Assembly (NCBI GenBank): GCA_023700805.1
Contig: JAMPYF010000018.1
Coordinates: 21,176-85,175 of the forward strand
Length of the DNA stretch: 64,000 nt
Origin: Sulfuritalea sp.
GTDB lineage: Bacteria > Pseudomonadota > Gammaproteobacteria > Burkholderiales > Rhodocyclaceae
Direction of reading: 5' to 3'
The notes below the pieces were generated by a model. That model was not told the DNA's origin. It saw only the letters and a program-made list of their open reading frames with translations, and did no database searches. The translations under genes and the position numbers were made by a program. Shown here in pieces: positions 26,581 to 35,192 of this stretch. Numbering within the stretch: position 1 is the stretch's first letter; each line of letters starts with the position of its first letter.

Positions 26581-27030
26581 TCATGACGCCACCTGCGGCG
26601 GCAGGGTCACGATCGACAGGTAGAAGGAATCGATGCCCCTGACCACTTCGGCAAACTTGCCGAAGTCGACGGGTTTGGTGATGAAGCAGCTGGCCTGCAG
26701 CAGATACGACTTCTGCACGTCCTGCTCGGCCGCCGAGGTGGTCAACACCACCACCGGGATGTGCTTCAGGCGCGCATCGGCCTTGACCGCGGCGAGGACT
26801 TCGCGCCCGTCCATGCGCGGCAGGTTGAGGTCGAGCAGGATCAGGTCGGGCAGCGGCCGGTCGCGGTAGGCGCCCTCCTGGCGCAGGTAGGCCAGCGCCT
26901 CGACGCCGTCCCTGACGACATCCATCGGGTTGTCCACCTTACCGTCCTTGAAGGCTTCCACGGTCAGGCGCACATCGCCCGGATTGTCTTCGACCAGCAG
27001 GATCCTGATCGGATGGTTGCGAGAATTCAT
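26581..27030 (-). CDS. Stand-alone receiver response regulator
   Basis: 149-residue single receiver ([58 protein letters not shown]). Very like the receiver at 21623. It overlaps both neighbours by four bases and lies between a kinase and a GGDEF-EAL protein, so it probably relays phosphoryl groups in that three-gene operon. Confidence 0.9.
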   Translation of the reverse strand: MNSRNHPIRILLVEDNPGDVRLTVEAFKDGKVDNPMDVVRDGVEALAYLRQEGAYRDRPLPDLILLDLNLPRMDGREVLAAVKADARLKHIPVVVLTTSAAEQDVQKSYLLQASCFITKPVDFGKFAEVVRGIDSFYLSIVTLPPQVAS

Positions 27031-28313
27031 GACGGTTCTCCGTCAGGCAGGGTGAAGCAGAAGCTGGAACCACGTCCGGGTTCGGAACTGACCCAGATGC
27101 GTCCGCCATGACGCTCGACTATCCGCTTGCAGATGGCCAGCCCGATGCCGGTGCCCGGATAGTCCGCCGCCGTGTGCAGCCGCTGGAAGATCACGAATAT
27201 CCTTTCGGCGTATTGCGGATCGATGCCGATGCCCTGGTCGGCTACGCTCAGCTGCCATTCGCCGTCCCCGCGCTGCGCAGCGATGCGGATCGCCGGCGGC
27301 GCTGCGCCGTGGAACTTTATGGCGTTGCCGACGAGGTTTTGCAGCAGGAGTTCCATCTGGGTCGCGTCGGCCCAGACCGTGGGCAGCTCATCGACGCTTA
27401 TCACCGCGCGGCTTTCGTCGATGGCGGCTTTCAGGTTCGCCAGCACACGCTGCATCACCGCCGCCAGGGGTGTCGGCTCCAGTTCCCTGCCGCGCGTGCC
27501 GACGCGGGAAAACGCCAGCAGGTCGTTGATCAGCCTCTGCATGCGCAGGGCGCCGTCCACGATGAAGTTCAGGAAGTCGTCGGCATCCGCGTCGATGCGG
27601 CCGCGATAGCGCCTGACCAGCAACTGCGTGTAGCTGGCGACCATGCGCAAGGGTTCCTGCAGGTCGTGCGAGGCGACGTAGGCAAACTGTTCCAGGTCGG
27701 CATTGGAGCGGGCCAGTTCGCGGGCTTGCTGCGCCAGGCGGCGGTTGGAGTCGCGCAATTCGGCGGTGCGCTCCCTGACGCGGATTTCCAGCTCGTCGTG
27801 GGCGCGCTGCAGGGCCGCTTCCGCGGCCTTGCGCGCGGTGACGTCGCGCAGGATGACGGTGAATACCAGGCCCGTGTCCAGCGCCAGCTTGGCGATCGAG
27901 GCTTCGGCCGGGAACTCGCTGCCGTCCTTGCGGCGACCGTAGATTTCGCGGCGCTCGGCCATGACGCGGGCCGCATCCGGCGCCACCGCAAAGCCCTCGA
28001 CCAAGCCGCGGTGGCTGCTCCTGAACCGGTCCGGCAACAGGATTTCGAGCGGCCGGCCGAGCGCCTCGTCGACCTTGTAGCCGAAAATGCGCTCGGCGCC
28101 GCGATTGAACATGGTGATCGCCTGGGCGGCGTTCACCGTGATGATGGCGTCATCGGCGATCTCGAGGATTTCGGCAAAGTGCGGATCGGCCGTCGCGGCA
28201 GCGCCCGAACTTGCCTCATCGCGCAACGCGGCGGCGGGCCCGCCGCCCGCCGTCGATGCCACGCCGATAGCGCTTTCCCCGCCGCCAACGTCCATTCTCA
28301 AGGCTTGCTCCAT
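27027..28313 (-). CDS. PAS-containing cytoplasmic histidine kinase
   Basis: About 428 residues with no membrane helix: a PAS domain ([32 protein letters not shown]), a coiled coil, HisKA ([20 protein letters not shown], phytochrome-kinase type) and HATPase ([31 protein letters not shown]). Starts at 28364, 28313 and 28295 are possible. As first gene of the operon with receiver and GGDEF-EAL protein, it probably controls cyclic di-GMP. Confidence 0.88.
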   Translation of the reverse strand: MEQALRMDVGGGESAIGVASTAGGGPAAALRDEASSGAAATADPHFAEILEIADDAIITVNAAQAITMFNRGAERIFGYKVDEALGRPLEILLPDRFRSSHRGLVEGFAVAPDAARVMAERREIYGRRKDGSEFPAEASIAKLALDTGLVFTVILRDVTARKAAEAALQRAHDELEIRVRERTAELRDSNRRLAQQARELARSNADLEQFAYVASHDLQEPLRMVASYTQLLVRRYRGRIDADADDFLNFIVDGALRMQRLINDLLAFSRVGTRGRELEPTPLAAVMQRVLANLKAAIDESRAVISVDELPTVWADATQMELLLQNLVGNAIKFHGAAPPAIRIAAQRGDGEWQLSVADQGIGIDPQYAERIFVIFQRLHTAADYPGTGIGLAICKRIVERHGGRIWVSSEPGRGSSFCFTLPDGEPS

Positions 28314-28433
28314 CACCCGGCCATGAAAATCACAATGCACCTGTTGACCGCCAATATCAACCACGCGCCCATCAGGGTGGAATCGCCTCCACCACCCGGA
28401 CCGGCAGCCCGCAGGCGCCGCTGGTCTGCTGCG

Positions 28434-28868
28434 CTAGCTGCGCGTGAGGATCGCCTTCAGCCGATTCGGTGCGCGCACCAGGTCCGCCAGCGTGTATTCG
28501 TCGAGCGTCGCGTACAGAGTATCGAAGGCACGCGACAGCACCGCCGCCAGCCGGCAGGCCGGCGCGATGCGGCAGCTTGCAGGCTCGTCCGACAGGCATT
28601 CGACGATCGGCGCATTGCCCTCGCTGACGCGGACGATCTGCCCCAGGCGGATTTCCTCGGGCGGGCGCGCCAGGCGGATGCCGCCGCCCTTGCCGCGCAC
28701 CGATTCGATGACCCCGGCGCGCGCCAGTTGATGCACCACTTTCATCAGATGGTTCTCGGAAATCCCGTAGGCCGCGGCAATCTCCGGAATCGTGGCCAGC
28801 CGCTCGCGACTGAGCGCGAGGAACATCAGCACGCGCAGGGTGTAATCTGAAAAGGTGGTGAGTCTCAT
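28434..28868 (-). CDS. nsrR: Rrf2-family nitric-oxide-sensing repressor NsrR
   Basis: 144-residue winged-helix regulator. It starts with the NsrR-typical MRLTTFSDYTLRVLMFLAL, has a helix-turn-helix near 28-50, and carries three cysteines near residues 90-105 (VECLSDEPASCRIAPACRL) that ligate an iron-sulfur cluster destroyed by NO. NsrR represses NO detoxification genes. It is divergent from a block of DUF59, DUF2249 and NnrS-like genes, and two NsrR-like sites lie in the shared promoter, fitting autoregulation and control of that block. Confidence 0.92.
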   Translation of the reverse strand: MRLTTFSDYTLRVLMFLALSRERLATIPEIAAAYGISENHLMKVVHQLARAGVIESVRGKGGGIRLARPPEEIRLGQIVRVSEGNAPIVECLSDEPASCRIAPACRLAAVLSRAFDTLYATLDEYTLADLVRAPNRLKAILTRS

Positions 28869-28888
28869 GATGTCGGGTCCGCGCGTAT

Positions 28889-28911
28889 AAGCTGCATCTA
28901 TTATATTGCTT
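28889..28911. promoter_or_regulatory. NsrR-like operator 1
   Basis: 23-bp imperfect palindrome beginning AAGCTGCAT and ending TTGCTT, just upstream of nsrR. It is AT-rich and shares spacing and ends with operator 2 and with known NsrR sites (AAGATGCAT-type half-sites). Confidence 0.6.
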
Positions 28912-28935
28912 TTAAAAATGCGCGGTGTTAGGATT

Positions 28936-28958
28936 AAGCTGTATTTAATTTACTGCTT
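28936..28958. promoter_or_regulatory. NsrR-like operator 2
   Basis: 23-bp palindrome beginning AAGCTGTATTT and ending TACTGCTT, about 12 bases before the DUF59 gene, where bound repressor would block its promoter. Matching half-site bases AAGC-GTA on both arms. Confidence 0.65.
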
Positions 28959-28969
28959 TTGAAAAGACC

Positions 28970-29305
28970 ATGGCCACCGACATTGATACAGCCAAGCCCG
29001 TACCCGATGAAGCCGCGATCAGGGCGCTGCTGCGCCAGGTGATCGATCCCGAGATCGGCATGAACATCGTCGACCTCGGCCTGCTGTATCGCGTCGATGC
29101 CGGGCCGCAGGGCATCCTGATCGAAATGACCATGACCTCGCCGGCCTGCCCGATGGGCGAAATGATCCTCGACGAGGTCAAGGACGTGCTCGCCCATGCG
29201 CTGCCGCAGAGTTGCGCGACGGATGTCCGCCTGGTCTGGGAACCGCCCTGGACGCCTGCGATGATGGATGCGGCGGCCAAGCAGCATTTCGGCTGGGAGC
29301 CCTAG
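28970..29305 (+). CDS. MIP18/DUF59-family iron-sulfur assembly factor
   Basis: 111 residues of the DUF59 fold (LRQVIDPEIGMNIVDLGLLY, MTMTSPACPMGEMILDEV) with the conserved Cys in PACPMG. Members help mature iron-sulfur proteins (SufT/PaaD-like). Directly behind an NsrR-like site, it is likely induced by NO, which damages iron-sulfur clusters; repair is a plausible role. Confidence 0.88.
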   Translation: MATDIDTAKPVPDEAAIRALLRQVIDPEIGMNIVDLGLLYRVDAGPQGILIEMTMTSPACPMGEMILDEVKDVLAHALPQSCATDVRLVWEPPWTPAMMDAAAKQHFGWEP

Positions 29306-29375
29306 ATTCCGCAATCCCCCTATCCTCCGTTACACCCTCAACCCGCAGCATTCAATATTCGACAGGAGCAAAACC

Positions 29376-29666
29376 ATGAGCAGCACACCGAACTTCAAAT
29401 CCACCGTCGATGTCCGCAGCATCGCCCCGCGCGAGCGCCACCCGCTGATTTTCGGCACTTTCGATGCGCTCGCCGCCGGCGAGGCGCTGCTGCTGGTCAA
29501 TGACCATGATCCGAAGCCGCTGTTCTACCAGTTCCAGGCCGAATCGAAGGGCGAGTTCACCTGGGACTACCTGGAGTCCGGCCCCGAAGTCTGGCAGGTG
29601 AAGATCGGCAAGCCCGCGGCCGGCGCCGCGCCGGTGGCGGTCGGCGGCTGCGGCTGCGCGCACTGA
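29376..29666 (+). CDS. DUF2249 protein
   Basis: 96 residues (VDVRSIAPRERHPLIFGTFDAL, LLVNDHDPKPLFYQF, YLESGPEVWQVKI), ending in a Cys-His cluster GGCGCAH. DUF2249 proteins often occur with NO and hemerythrin genes, as here. AGGAG precedes ATG 29376. Function is unknown; the terminal Cys and His could bind metal. Confidence 0.88.
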   Translation: MSSTPNFKSTVDVRSIAPRERHPLIFGTFDALAAGEALLLVNDHDPKPLFYQFQAESKGEFTWDYLESGPEVWQVKIGKPAAGAAPVAVGGCGCAH

Positions 29667-29677
29667 CGACAAGCGCG

Positions 29678-30790
29678 ATGGCCGACCTGCGCCCCGCCGC
29701 CCGCCTGCCGCTGCTGGTGCTGGGCATGCTGTCCCTGGTCGGCGGCGTGCTGGCCGGCCTGGCGCGGCTGGACTGGCACATGCCGCCGGTGGCGGCAGGT
29801 GCCGCCGGCTGGCACGGGGCGCTGATGATTTCCGCCTTTCTCGGCACCGTGATCAGTCTCGAACGGGCCGTGGCGCTGGGCCGCGGCTGGGCCTATCTGG
29901 CGCCGGCCGCGGCCGGCATCGGCGGCGTCGCCCTGCTGGCCGGCGCGCCGCTGTTGCTTACACAAGTGCTGGCCGTCGCCGCGGCCGCGACCCTGGTCGC
30001 CGCCAGCGTCCAGGTGCTGCGCCGCCTGGTGGCGCCCTTCACCGTGATCCTGGCGATCGGCGCGCTGTGCTGGCTGATCGGCAACCTGGCCTGGCTGGGC
30101 GGCGGCGCACTGGCCGCGGCGGTGCCCTGGTGGCTGGCCTTCCTGGTTCTGACGATCGCCGGCGAGCGGCTGGAACTGACCCGCTTCCTGCCCACCCCGG
30201 CGCGGGCGCAACGCCTGTTCTTCGCCATCGTCGGCGCCATCCTGGCCGGCGCCGCGACCAGCTTCTGGCACCTCGATGCCGGCCTCGGCCTGTTTGCCGG
30301 CGGCCTGCTGGCGCTGGCCGCCTGGCTGCTGCGCTATGACCTGGCGCGGCGCAATGCCCGACAACAAGGCCTGACCCGCTTCATCGCGCTGTGCCTGCTC
30401 TCCGGCTATGCCTGGCTGGTCCTGGCCGGCCTGCTCGGGATCAGCGGGGGTTTCCTGCCCGGCCATCCCTGGCGCGATGCGGCGCTGCACGCGGTCGGCC
30501 TCGGCTTCGTCTTCTCGATGATCTTCGGCCACGCGCCGATCATCTTCCCCGCCGTGATGCGGGTTAAGATCCCCTACCACCCGGCCTTCTACCTGCCGCT
30601 GCTGGTGCTGCACGTTTCGCTGGCGCTGCGGGTTTTCGGCGGCCTCAGCGGCGAATTCGCGCTGCGCAGCGAAGGCGGCCTGATCAATGCCATCGCGCTG
30701 CTGCTGTTCATTGCCACGCTGCTGAGCAGCGTCCTGCGCGGCAGGCGCGGCGTGGCGCTGGCGCAGGCCCACGGTCACACGCCGCCCTGA
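29678..30790 (+). CDS. NnrS-like multi-spanning membrane protein
   Basis: 370 residues with about 10-12 membrane helices. Features shared with NnrS relatives: GWHGALMISAFLGTVISLERA in the second helix and HAVGLGFVFSMIFGHAPIIFP with histidines in the membrane near residue 275. NnrS proteins are heme/copper membrane proteins that protect against NO-derived damage. It is the third gene after the NsrR sites. The assignment to the NnrS family proper is moderate. Confidence 0.7.
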   Translation: MADLRPAARLPLLVLGMLSLVGGVLAGLARLDWHMPPVAAGAAGWHGALMISAFLGTVISLERAVALGRGWAYLAPAAAGIGGVALLAGAPLLLTQVLAVAAAATLVAASVQVLRRLVAPFTVILAIGALCWLIGNLAWLGGGALAAAVPWWLAFLVLTIAGERLELTRFLPTPARAQRLFFAIVGAILAGAATSFWHLDAGLGLFAGGLLALAAWLLRYDLARRNARQQGLTRFIALCLLSGYAWLVLAGLLGISGGFLPGHPWRDAALHAVGLGFVFSMIFGHAPIIFPAVMRVKIPYHPAFYLPLLVLHVSLALRVFGGLSGEFALRSEGGLINAIALLLFIATLLSSVLRGRRGVALAQAHGHTPP

Positions 30791-30820
30791 AGCCGCAACC
30801 CACCTCAACCCGGAGCCGCC

Positions 30821-31918
30821 ATGTTCTTCAGCCAACTCAAAACCCGCCTCGCCGCAGCGGAAGCCGACCAGGCCCGGCTGCAGGCCGAGAATGCCGCGCT
30901 GCTGCAGCGCATCGGCCAGATCGAATCCGCGCACGCGGCCTTGAGCGGCGAAACCGGCGGCCTGCGCCGCGACCGCGCCCATCTCGATGGCGTCTTCGCC
31001 AGCCTCGGCAGTTTCGGTGAATCCCTCAGCGGCGTCAGCCAGTCCTTCCTCGGCCTGGCCACCACGCTGAACCGTGAAAAGGCCTCGGCGCTGGAAGCCG
31101 CGACCCAGTCCGACGCCAACCGCCTGAGCTTCGAAAAAACCGCCGATAACCTGAATGCCATGTTCAGGAAAATGACCGATGCCTCGCGCAATGTCGACAG
31201 CCTGAATCAACGCGCCGCCGAGATCGGCGGCATCGTCGGCCTGATCAAGGAGATCGCCGACCAGACCAACCTGCTGGCGCTCAACGCCGCGATCGAGGCG
31301 GCGCGCGCCGGCGAGGCCGGACGCGGCTTCGCCGTGGTCGCCGACGAAGTGCGCAAGCTGGCCGAGCGCACGGCCAAGGCCACCACCGAGATTTCCGGCC
31401 TGGTCGGCGCCATCCAGCTGGAAACCGGCACCGCCAAGGCGGCGATGGAAGTGGGCGCCGGGGAAGCCAGCCGCTATTCGGCCGAAAGCGAGCAGGCGAT
31501 GCACAGCATGCAGCGCCTGCATGAATTGTCGCGGCACATGGAAGGCGCCATCGCCTCGTCCGCCCTGCTGTCGAACGTCGAACTGGCCAATCTCGAAGAG
31601 CTGATGTTGAAGCTGGAGGTGTACAAGGTGTTTCTCGGCATCTCGCGCCTGCGCCCCGAGGATTTGCCGGACGAGACGCAATGCCGTCTCGGCCAGTGGT
31701 ACGCCGGCGAAGGCCGCGAGCGCTTTGCCGGCCTGCGCGGCTATGCCGACCTGGAAGCCCCGCACCGCGCCGTGCATCAGCATGCCCGCCGCGCCGTCGA
31801 GCTCTACTACGCCAGCGGCCTGGAGGCGGGCCTGGCCGAGCTCAAGGCGATGGAGCAGTCCAACCTGGTGGTGATGTCCGGCATGAACCGGATGCTTGGC
31901 GCATTGGCCGGATCATGA
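30821..31918 (+). CDS. Soluble chemoreceptor with C-terminal CZB domain
   Basis: 365 residues without membrane helix. An N-terminal coiled coil is followed by a short chemoreceptor signalling hairpin ([24 protein letters not shown] is its tip region) and a CZB zinc-binding domain ([25 protein letters not shown]). CZB domains use one Cys and three His; here Cys and two His are visible, but the first expected His before the first helix is replaced ([13 protein letters not shown]). The protein would signal to CheA from the cytoplasm, perhaps sensing oxidants or zinc. Confidence 0.85.
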   Translation: MFFSQLKTRLAAAEADQARLQAENAALLQRIGQIESAHAALSGETGGLRRDRAHLDGVFASLGSFGESLSGVSQSFLGLATTLNREKASALEAATQSDANRLSFEKTADNLNAMFRKMTDASRNVDSLNQRAAEIGGIVGLIKEIADQTNLLALNAAIEAARAGEAGRGFAVVADEVRKLAERTAKATTEISGLVGAIQLETGTAKAAMEVGAGEASRYSAESEQAMHSMQRLHELSRHMEGAIASSALLSNVELANLEELMLKLEVYKVFLGISRLRPEDLPDETQCRLGQWYAGEGRERFAGLRGYADLEAPHRAVHQHARRAVELYYASGLEAGLAELKAMEQSNLVVMSGMNRMLGALAGS

Positions 31919-31958
31919 GCGCCCTGCACGGCCGCCCGAAGGGGCGAAGGCGGGGTTT

Positions 31959-32080
31959 CGCGAAGCACTGCTTCGCGCCGCCGGAGCCGGCCGGCTGTGC
32001 AAAGCCGGCCGTGGAACCCCAGTCATCCCACGAAGCCGCAGAGCGGCGCACCGTAGTCACCCCCTCGCTCGGCGAGGGGG
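31959..32080. repeat. Three perfect hairpins in the MCP-fpr gap
   Basis: The 181-bp gap has no gene. It holds three perfect stem-loops: 31959-31977 (8-bp arms, loop ACT), 31989-32010 (8-bp arms, six-base loop) and 32060-32080 (9-bp arms, loop TCG). None is followed by a T-run. They resemble REP-type palindromes. Confidence 0.7.
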
Positions 32081-32099
32081 CTGGGGGGAGGGTCGTCCA

Positions 32100-32873
32100 G
32101 TGAATTCGAACCCCGGCGCGGAAAAATGGACCGGCGAGCGCGTGCTCGCTATCCATGCCTGGACCCCCACCCTGCTGTCCTTCCGCACCACGCGGCCCGC
32201 CGCCTTCCGCTTCACGCCCGGCCATTACACGCGCCTGGGCCTCGGCGCCGACGATGCGGTGGTATGGCGCCCCTATTCGCTGGCCTCGGCGCCGCAGGAC
32301 GAATTCCTCGAATTCATCGCCATACTGGTGCCCGGCGGGGCTTTCTCGGAGCAGTTGAAACAACTGCGCGTCGGCGACAGCCTGCGCCTGGACAAGGCCA
32401 GCTACGGCTTCCTCACCGTCAACCAACTGGCGCCGGGCAAGGATCTCTGGCTGCTCGCCAGCGGCACCGGGCTCGGTCCCTTCGTCTCCATCCTGCGCGA
32501 CGCCGCGGTGTGGCAGGACTACGCGCGCCTGATCCTGGTGCACAGCGTGCGCCAGTCGGCCGAGCTCGCCTGGCGCGACGAAATCGCCGCGCTGCCCGCA
32601 AGGCATGGCGGCGCGCAGGCCAGGCTCAGCTACATCCCCATCGTCACCCGCGAACCGGGCGCCACAGCGCTGGCCGCACGCATCCCGCTGCTGCTCGCCG
32701 ACGGCCGCCTCGAAGCCGCGGCAGGCTGTCCCTTGAGCCTGGCCGATTCGCGCCTGATGGTCTGCGGCAATCCCGAACTGGCGCGCGAACTGCGCGAGTT
32801 CCTCGGCGCGCGCGGCTACGCCACCAACCGCCGCGGCGTACCGGGGCAGATGGCCTTCGAGAAATACTGGTAG
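32100..32873 (+). CDS. fpr: Ferredoxin/flavodoxin-NADP+ reductase
   Basis: 257-residue FAD oxidoreductase. FAD motif WRPYSLAS (near 58), NADPH-binding LLASGTGLGPFVSILRD (near 120), and a C-terminal aromatic Trp (FEKYW) as in bacterial Fpr. Start taken at GTG 32100 because GGAGGG lies seven bases upstream; no ATG fits. It exchanges electrons between NADPH and ferredoxin or flavodoxin, useful for iron-sulfur repair and oxidative stress. Confidence 0.92.
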   Translation: MNSNPGAEKWTGERVLAIHAWTPTLLSFRTTRPAAFRFTPGHYTRLGLGADDAVVWRPYSLASAPQDEFLEFIAILVPGGAFSEQLKQLRVGDSLRLDKASYGFLTVNQLAPGKDLWLLASGTGLGPFVSILRDAAVWQDYARLILVHSVRQSAELAWRDEIAALPARHGGAQARLSYIPIVTREPGATALAARIPLLLADGRLEAAAGCPLSLADSRLMVCGNPELARELREFLGARGYATNRRGVPGQMAFEKYW

Positions 32874-32889
32874 GCGCGATGCCGCCGCG

Positions 32890-33321
32890 ATGAAGCGCCA
32901 TCCGCAACTGCAGGACCTCTCGCGCGAACATCACGGCGCGCTGAAGCTCGCGCGCGACGCGCGCCAGGCCGCCGCGGCGGGAGCGGCGGACAAGCTCGCG
33001 ACGATCGCCGCACGCGTCGTGCGCCTGTTCGCCGCCGAACTCGATCCGCATTTCCGCGTCGAGGAGCAGGGCCTCCTGGCGACCCTGGCGCAGGCCGGCG
33101 AACACGCGCTGGTGCAGCGCACCCTGGACGAGCACGCGCAACTGCGCCGTCTCGCCGCGGACCTGTCGGCGCCCGATGCCGCCACGCTATTGCGCTTCGC
33201 CGATCTGCTCGCCGCGCATGTGCGCTTCGAGGAGCGCGAACTGTTCGAAACGGCGCAAGGCCACCTCGCGCCCGGCCCGGCCGGCGCCGATCCAGCGCGC
33301 ACGCAGCCTGCCCGGCCATGA
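32890..33321 (+). CDS. Hemerythrin HHE-domain protein
   Basis: 143 residues of hemerythrin-like four-helix bundle (DLSREHHGALKLARD, DPHFRVEEQGLL, LVQRTLDEHAQL, LLAAHVRFEERELFE). The spaced His and Glu residues fit a di-iron site. Such proteins bind oxygen or NO or repair iron centres, which fits the nearby NsrR/DUF2249 genes. The last four bases overlap the next gene. Confidence 0.88.
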   Translation: MKRHPQLQDLSREHHGALKLARDARQAAAAGAADKLATIAARVVRLFAAELDPHFRVEEQGLLATLAQAGEHALVQRTLDEHAQLRRLAADLSAPDAATLLRFADLLAAHVRFEERELFETAQGHLAPGPAGADPARTQPARP

Positions 33322-33533
33322 CGAAGAAGTTTCCCCTGCATCCCCGGCATCCCGAGCGGATCTGCTGGGGCTGCGACAAATACTGTCCGGTCGATGCCCT
33401 CGAATGCGGCAACGGATCGGAGCGCACCCCGCATCCGGCGGAACTGCTCGGCGACGACTGGCTCGAGCACGGCGACTGGGGCATAGCAACCGAACCGGCC
33501 GCGGCCGGCGTCGATAGAAGCGCCGCGGATTAG
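33318..33533 (+). CDS. DUF3079 protein
   Basis: 71 residues with the family's fixed N-terminus (MTKKFPLHPRHPERICWGCD, KYCPVDALECGNGSERTPHPAEL) and four conserved Cys that could bind zinc or an iron-sulfur cluster. Overlaps the hemerythrin gene as ATGA. Function unknown. Confidence 0.9.
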   Translation: MTKKFPLHPRHPERICWGCDKYCPVDALECGNGSERTPHPAELLGDDWLEHGDWGIATEPAAAGVDRSAAD

Positions 33534-33558
33534 TTTCGCCGGCTTACGCGCCGCCAAG

Positions 33559-33580
33559 AGTTGGCGCTGGCGCCACGGCG
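33559..33580 (+). repeat. Dispersed 22-bp element, copy 4
   Basis: Perfect core, then CCACGGCG. Located in the gap between the DUF3079 and dioxygenase genes. Confidence 0.85.
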
Positions 33581-33618
33581 GCCGGCTCGCGAGGCCGCTT
33601 ACCGGCTGCCGCGGGAAC

Positions 33619-34242
33619 TCAGCCTCCGGCCTCCAGCACGATGTCGAAGCGCAGCGTATTCGCCGCCCCGGGCTCGGGCAGTCCGAGCAGCGCCCGGCGC
33701 GCGGCGGGGTCGCGGACCGCCATGAACAGGCCATCGCGCTCGTTGCCGGCGCCGGCCGCGCCGGGCAGATACATCTGGGTCACCAGCAGTTCGCGCGTGC
33801 CGCGGCTGGCGCGGAAATGCACATGCGGCGTGCGCCCCGGATACTCGACCGGCGCTATCGTGAAGAAGCGATAGCTGCCGTCAGCGCCGCTCGTGGCGCG
33901 GCCATAGCCGCGGAACTGCGGGTCGAGCGGCTGCGGGCTGTTGTCGTGCGGGTGGTGGTAACGGCCGTGCGCGTTGGTCTGCCAGATTTCGAGCAGCACG
34001 CCCGCCTGCGGGCGGCCGGCGCTATCGAGCACGCGGCCGACGATGGTCAGCGGCTTGCCGTGTGCCCTGCCCTTGCCGTCGACAGTTGTCAGGTCGCTCC
34101 CGGCGCGCACGTCCGGCTGCAGCGGATAGAAGGGGCCCAGCGCCTGGCGCGGCGTCGCCATCGCGCCGGGCGCGGCGCAGGCGGCGCCCGGCAGCAAGAC
34201 GAGCAGGGGCGACAGCAGCAGCAGGCGGCGCCGACTGCGCAT
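33619..34242 (-). CDS. Exported intradiol dioxygenase-like protein
   Basis: About 207 residues. An N-terminal signal (RSRRRLLLLSPLLVLLPGAACA) precedes the intradiol ring-cleavage dioxygenase domain (ALGPFYPLQPDVRAGSDLT, VLLEIWQTNAHGRYHHPHDN, GYGRATSGADGSYRFFTI, YPGRTPHVHFR). The iron ligands Tyr, Tyr, His, His (GRY, EYPGR, TPH, VHF) are present. Unlike catabolic protocatechuate or catechol dioxygenases it carries an export signal and is a single subunit, so the substrate is uncertain. I start at ATG 34242; upstream codons come from the dispersed repeat at 34264-34285. Confidence 0.8.
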   Translation of the reverse strand: MRSRRRLLLLSPLLVLLPGAACAAPGAMATPRQALGPFYPLQPDVRAGSDLTTVDGKGRAHGKPLTIVGRVLDSAGRPQAGVLLEIWQTNAHGRYHHPHDNSPQPLDPQFRGYGRATSGADGSYRFFTIAPVEYPGRTPHVHFRASRGTRELLVTQMYLPGAAGAGNERDGLFMAVRDPAARRALLGLPEPGAANTLRFDIVLEAGG

Positions 34243-34263
34243 GGCGGCGGACGACGGCGCAAG

Positions 34264-34285
34264 AGTTGGCGCTGGCGGTACGGCG
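34264..34285 (+). repeat. Dispersed 22-bp element, copy 5
   Basis: Perfect core, then GTACGGCG. Located just upstream of the dioxygenase start; same orientation as copy 4, so the two flank that gene. Confidence 0.85.
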
Positions 34286-34315
34286 AGACGGATCCTCATG
34301 GCTTCATTCTCCCGC

Positions 34316-35053
34316 TCACATGGTCAGGGTCAGCCCGCCATCGACCACGAATATGTGGCCGGTGGCATAGCGGCTGCGCAGCAGGCCCAGCGCGGCCTCG
34401 ACGCAGTCGTCCGGAACGGCGGAGCGCTGCAGCGGCGCGCGGGTCCTGACCGCCTCGTGCTGCGCCTGCCAGTCCTTGGTCCATGGCGTTTCGACCAGGC
34501 CGGGGGCGACGGCATTGACCCGCACCGGGGCGCAGGACTTGGCCAGCAGGCGCGTCATCTGGTTCAGCGCGGCCTTCGCCATCGAATAGGCGATCGAGCT
34601 GCCGACCGGGCGCACGCCGGCAATCGAGGTGATGTTGATGACATTGCCGTCGGCGCTTTGCTTGAGGTAGGGCATCGCCGCCTTGGTCAGCAGCCAGGTG
34701 CCGGTGACGTTGATGTCGAAGGTCCTGGCGAATATCTCGTCGGTCAGCGCGGCGAGGTCGTGATGCGGCACGGCCGTGGTCCAGCCCGCGTTGTTCACCA
34801 GGATGTCGAGCTGGCCGAAGCGTTCGATGGTAGCGGCCAGCAGGCGTTCGCCGGCAGCCTTGTCGCTGATGTCGGCCTGCACGTAGCAGGCGTCCTTGCC
34901 GAGTTCGGCGGCGATGCGCCCGCCGGCTTCGGCCGAGTGCGCCGAGTTGATCACCACCGAGGCGCCCAGGGCGGAGAGCCGCCGCGCGATGGCCTCGCCG
35001 ATGCCGCTGCTGGACCCCGTGACCAGCGCCACTCTGTTGGAAAACTCGCTCAT
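34316..35053 (-). CDS. Short-chain dehydrogenase/reductase
   Basis: 245-residue SDR: cofactor motif VTGSSSGIGEAIA (near 11), NNAG (near 90), catalytic Ser (INITSIAG) and YSMAK. Likely NAD(P)(H)-dependent, similar to FabG/3-oxoacyl reductases; substrate unknown. AGGAGG precedes ATG 35053. It shares direction with the dioxygenase gene (16-base gap), suggesting a small operon. Confidence 0.9.
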   Translation of the reverse strand: MSEFSNRVALVTGSSSGIGEAIARRLSALGASVVINSAHSAEAGGRIAAELGKDACYVQADISDKAAGERLLAATIERFGQLDILVNNAGWTTAVPHHDLAALTDEIFARTFDINVTGTWLLTKAAMPYLKQSADGNVINITSIAGVRPVGSSIAYSMAKAALNQMTRLLAKSCAPVRVNAVAPGLVETPWTKDWQAQHEAVRTRAPLQRSAVPDDCVEAALGLLRSRYATGHIFVVDGGLTLTM

Positions 35054-35192
35054 CAAATCCTCCTGCTTTGTTGTGGGACGGACCGCAGGGAGGACTTCGG
35101 TCCGCCATCCACCTTGGCCGACTGAAGTCGGCCCTACAGCGCCGGCTGCAGCCGCCCTGCGTGGTCTTATGGGACGGCAGGATAGCCCAGAC

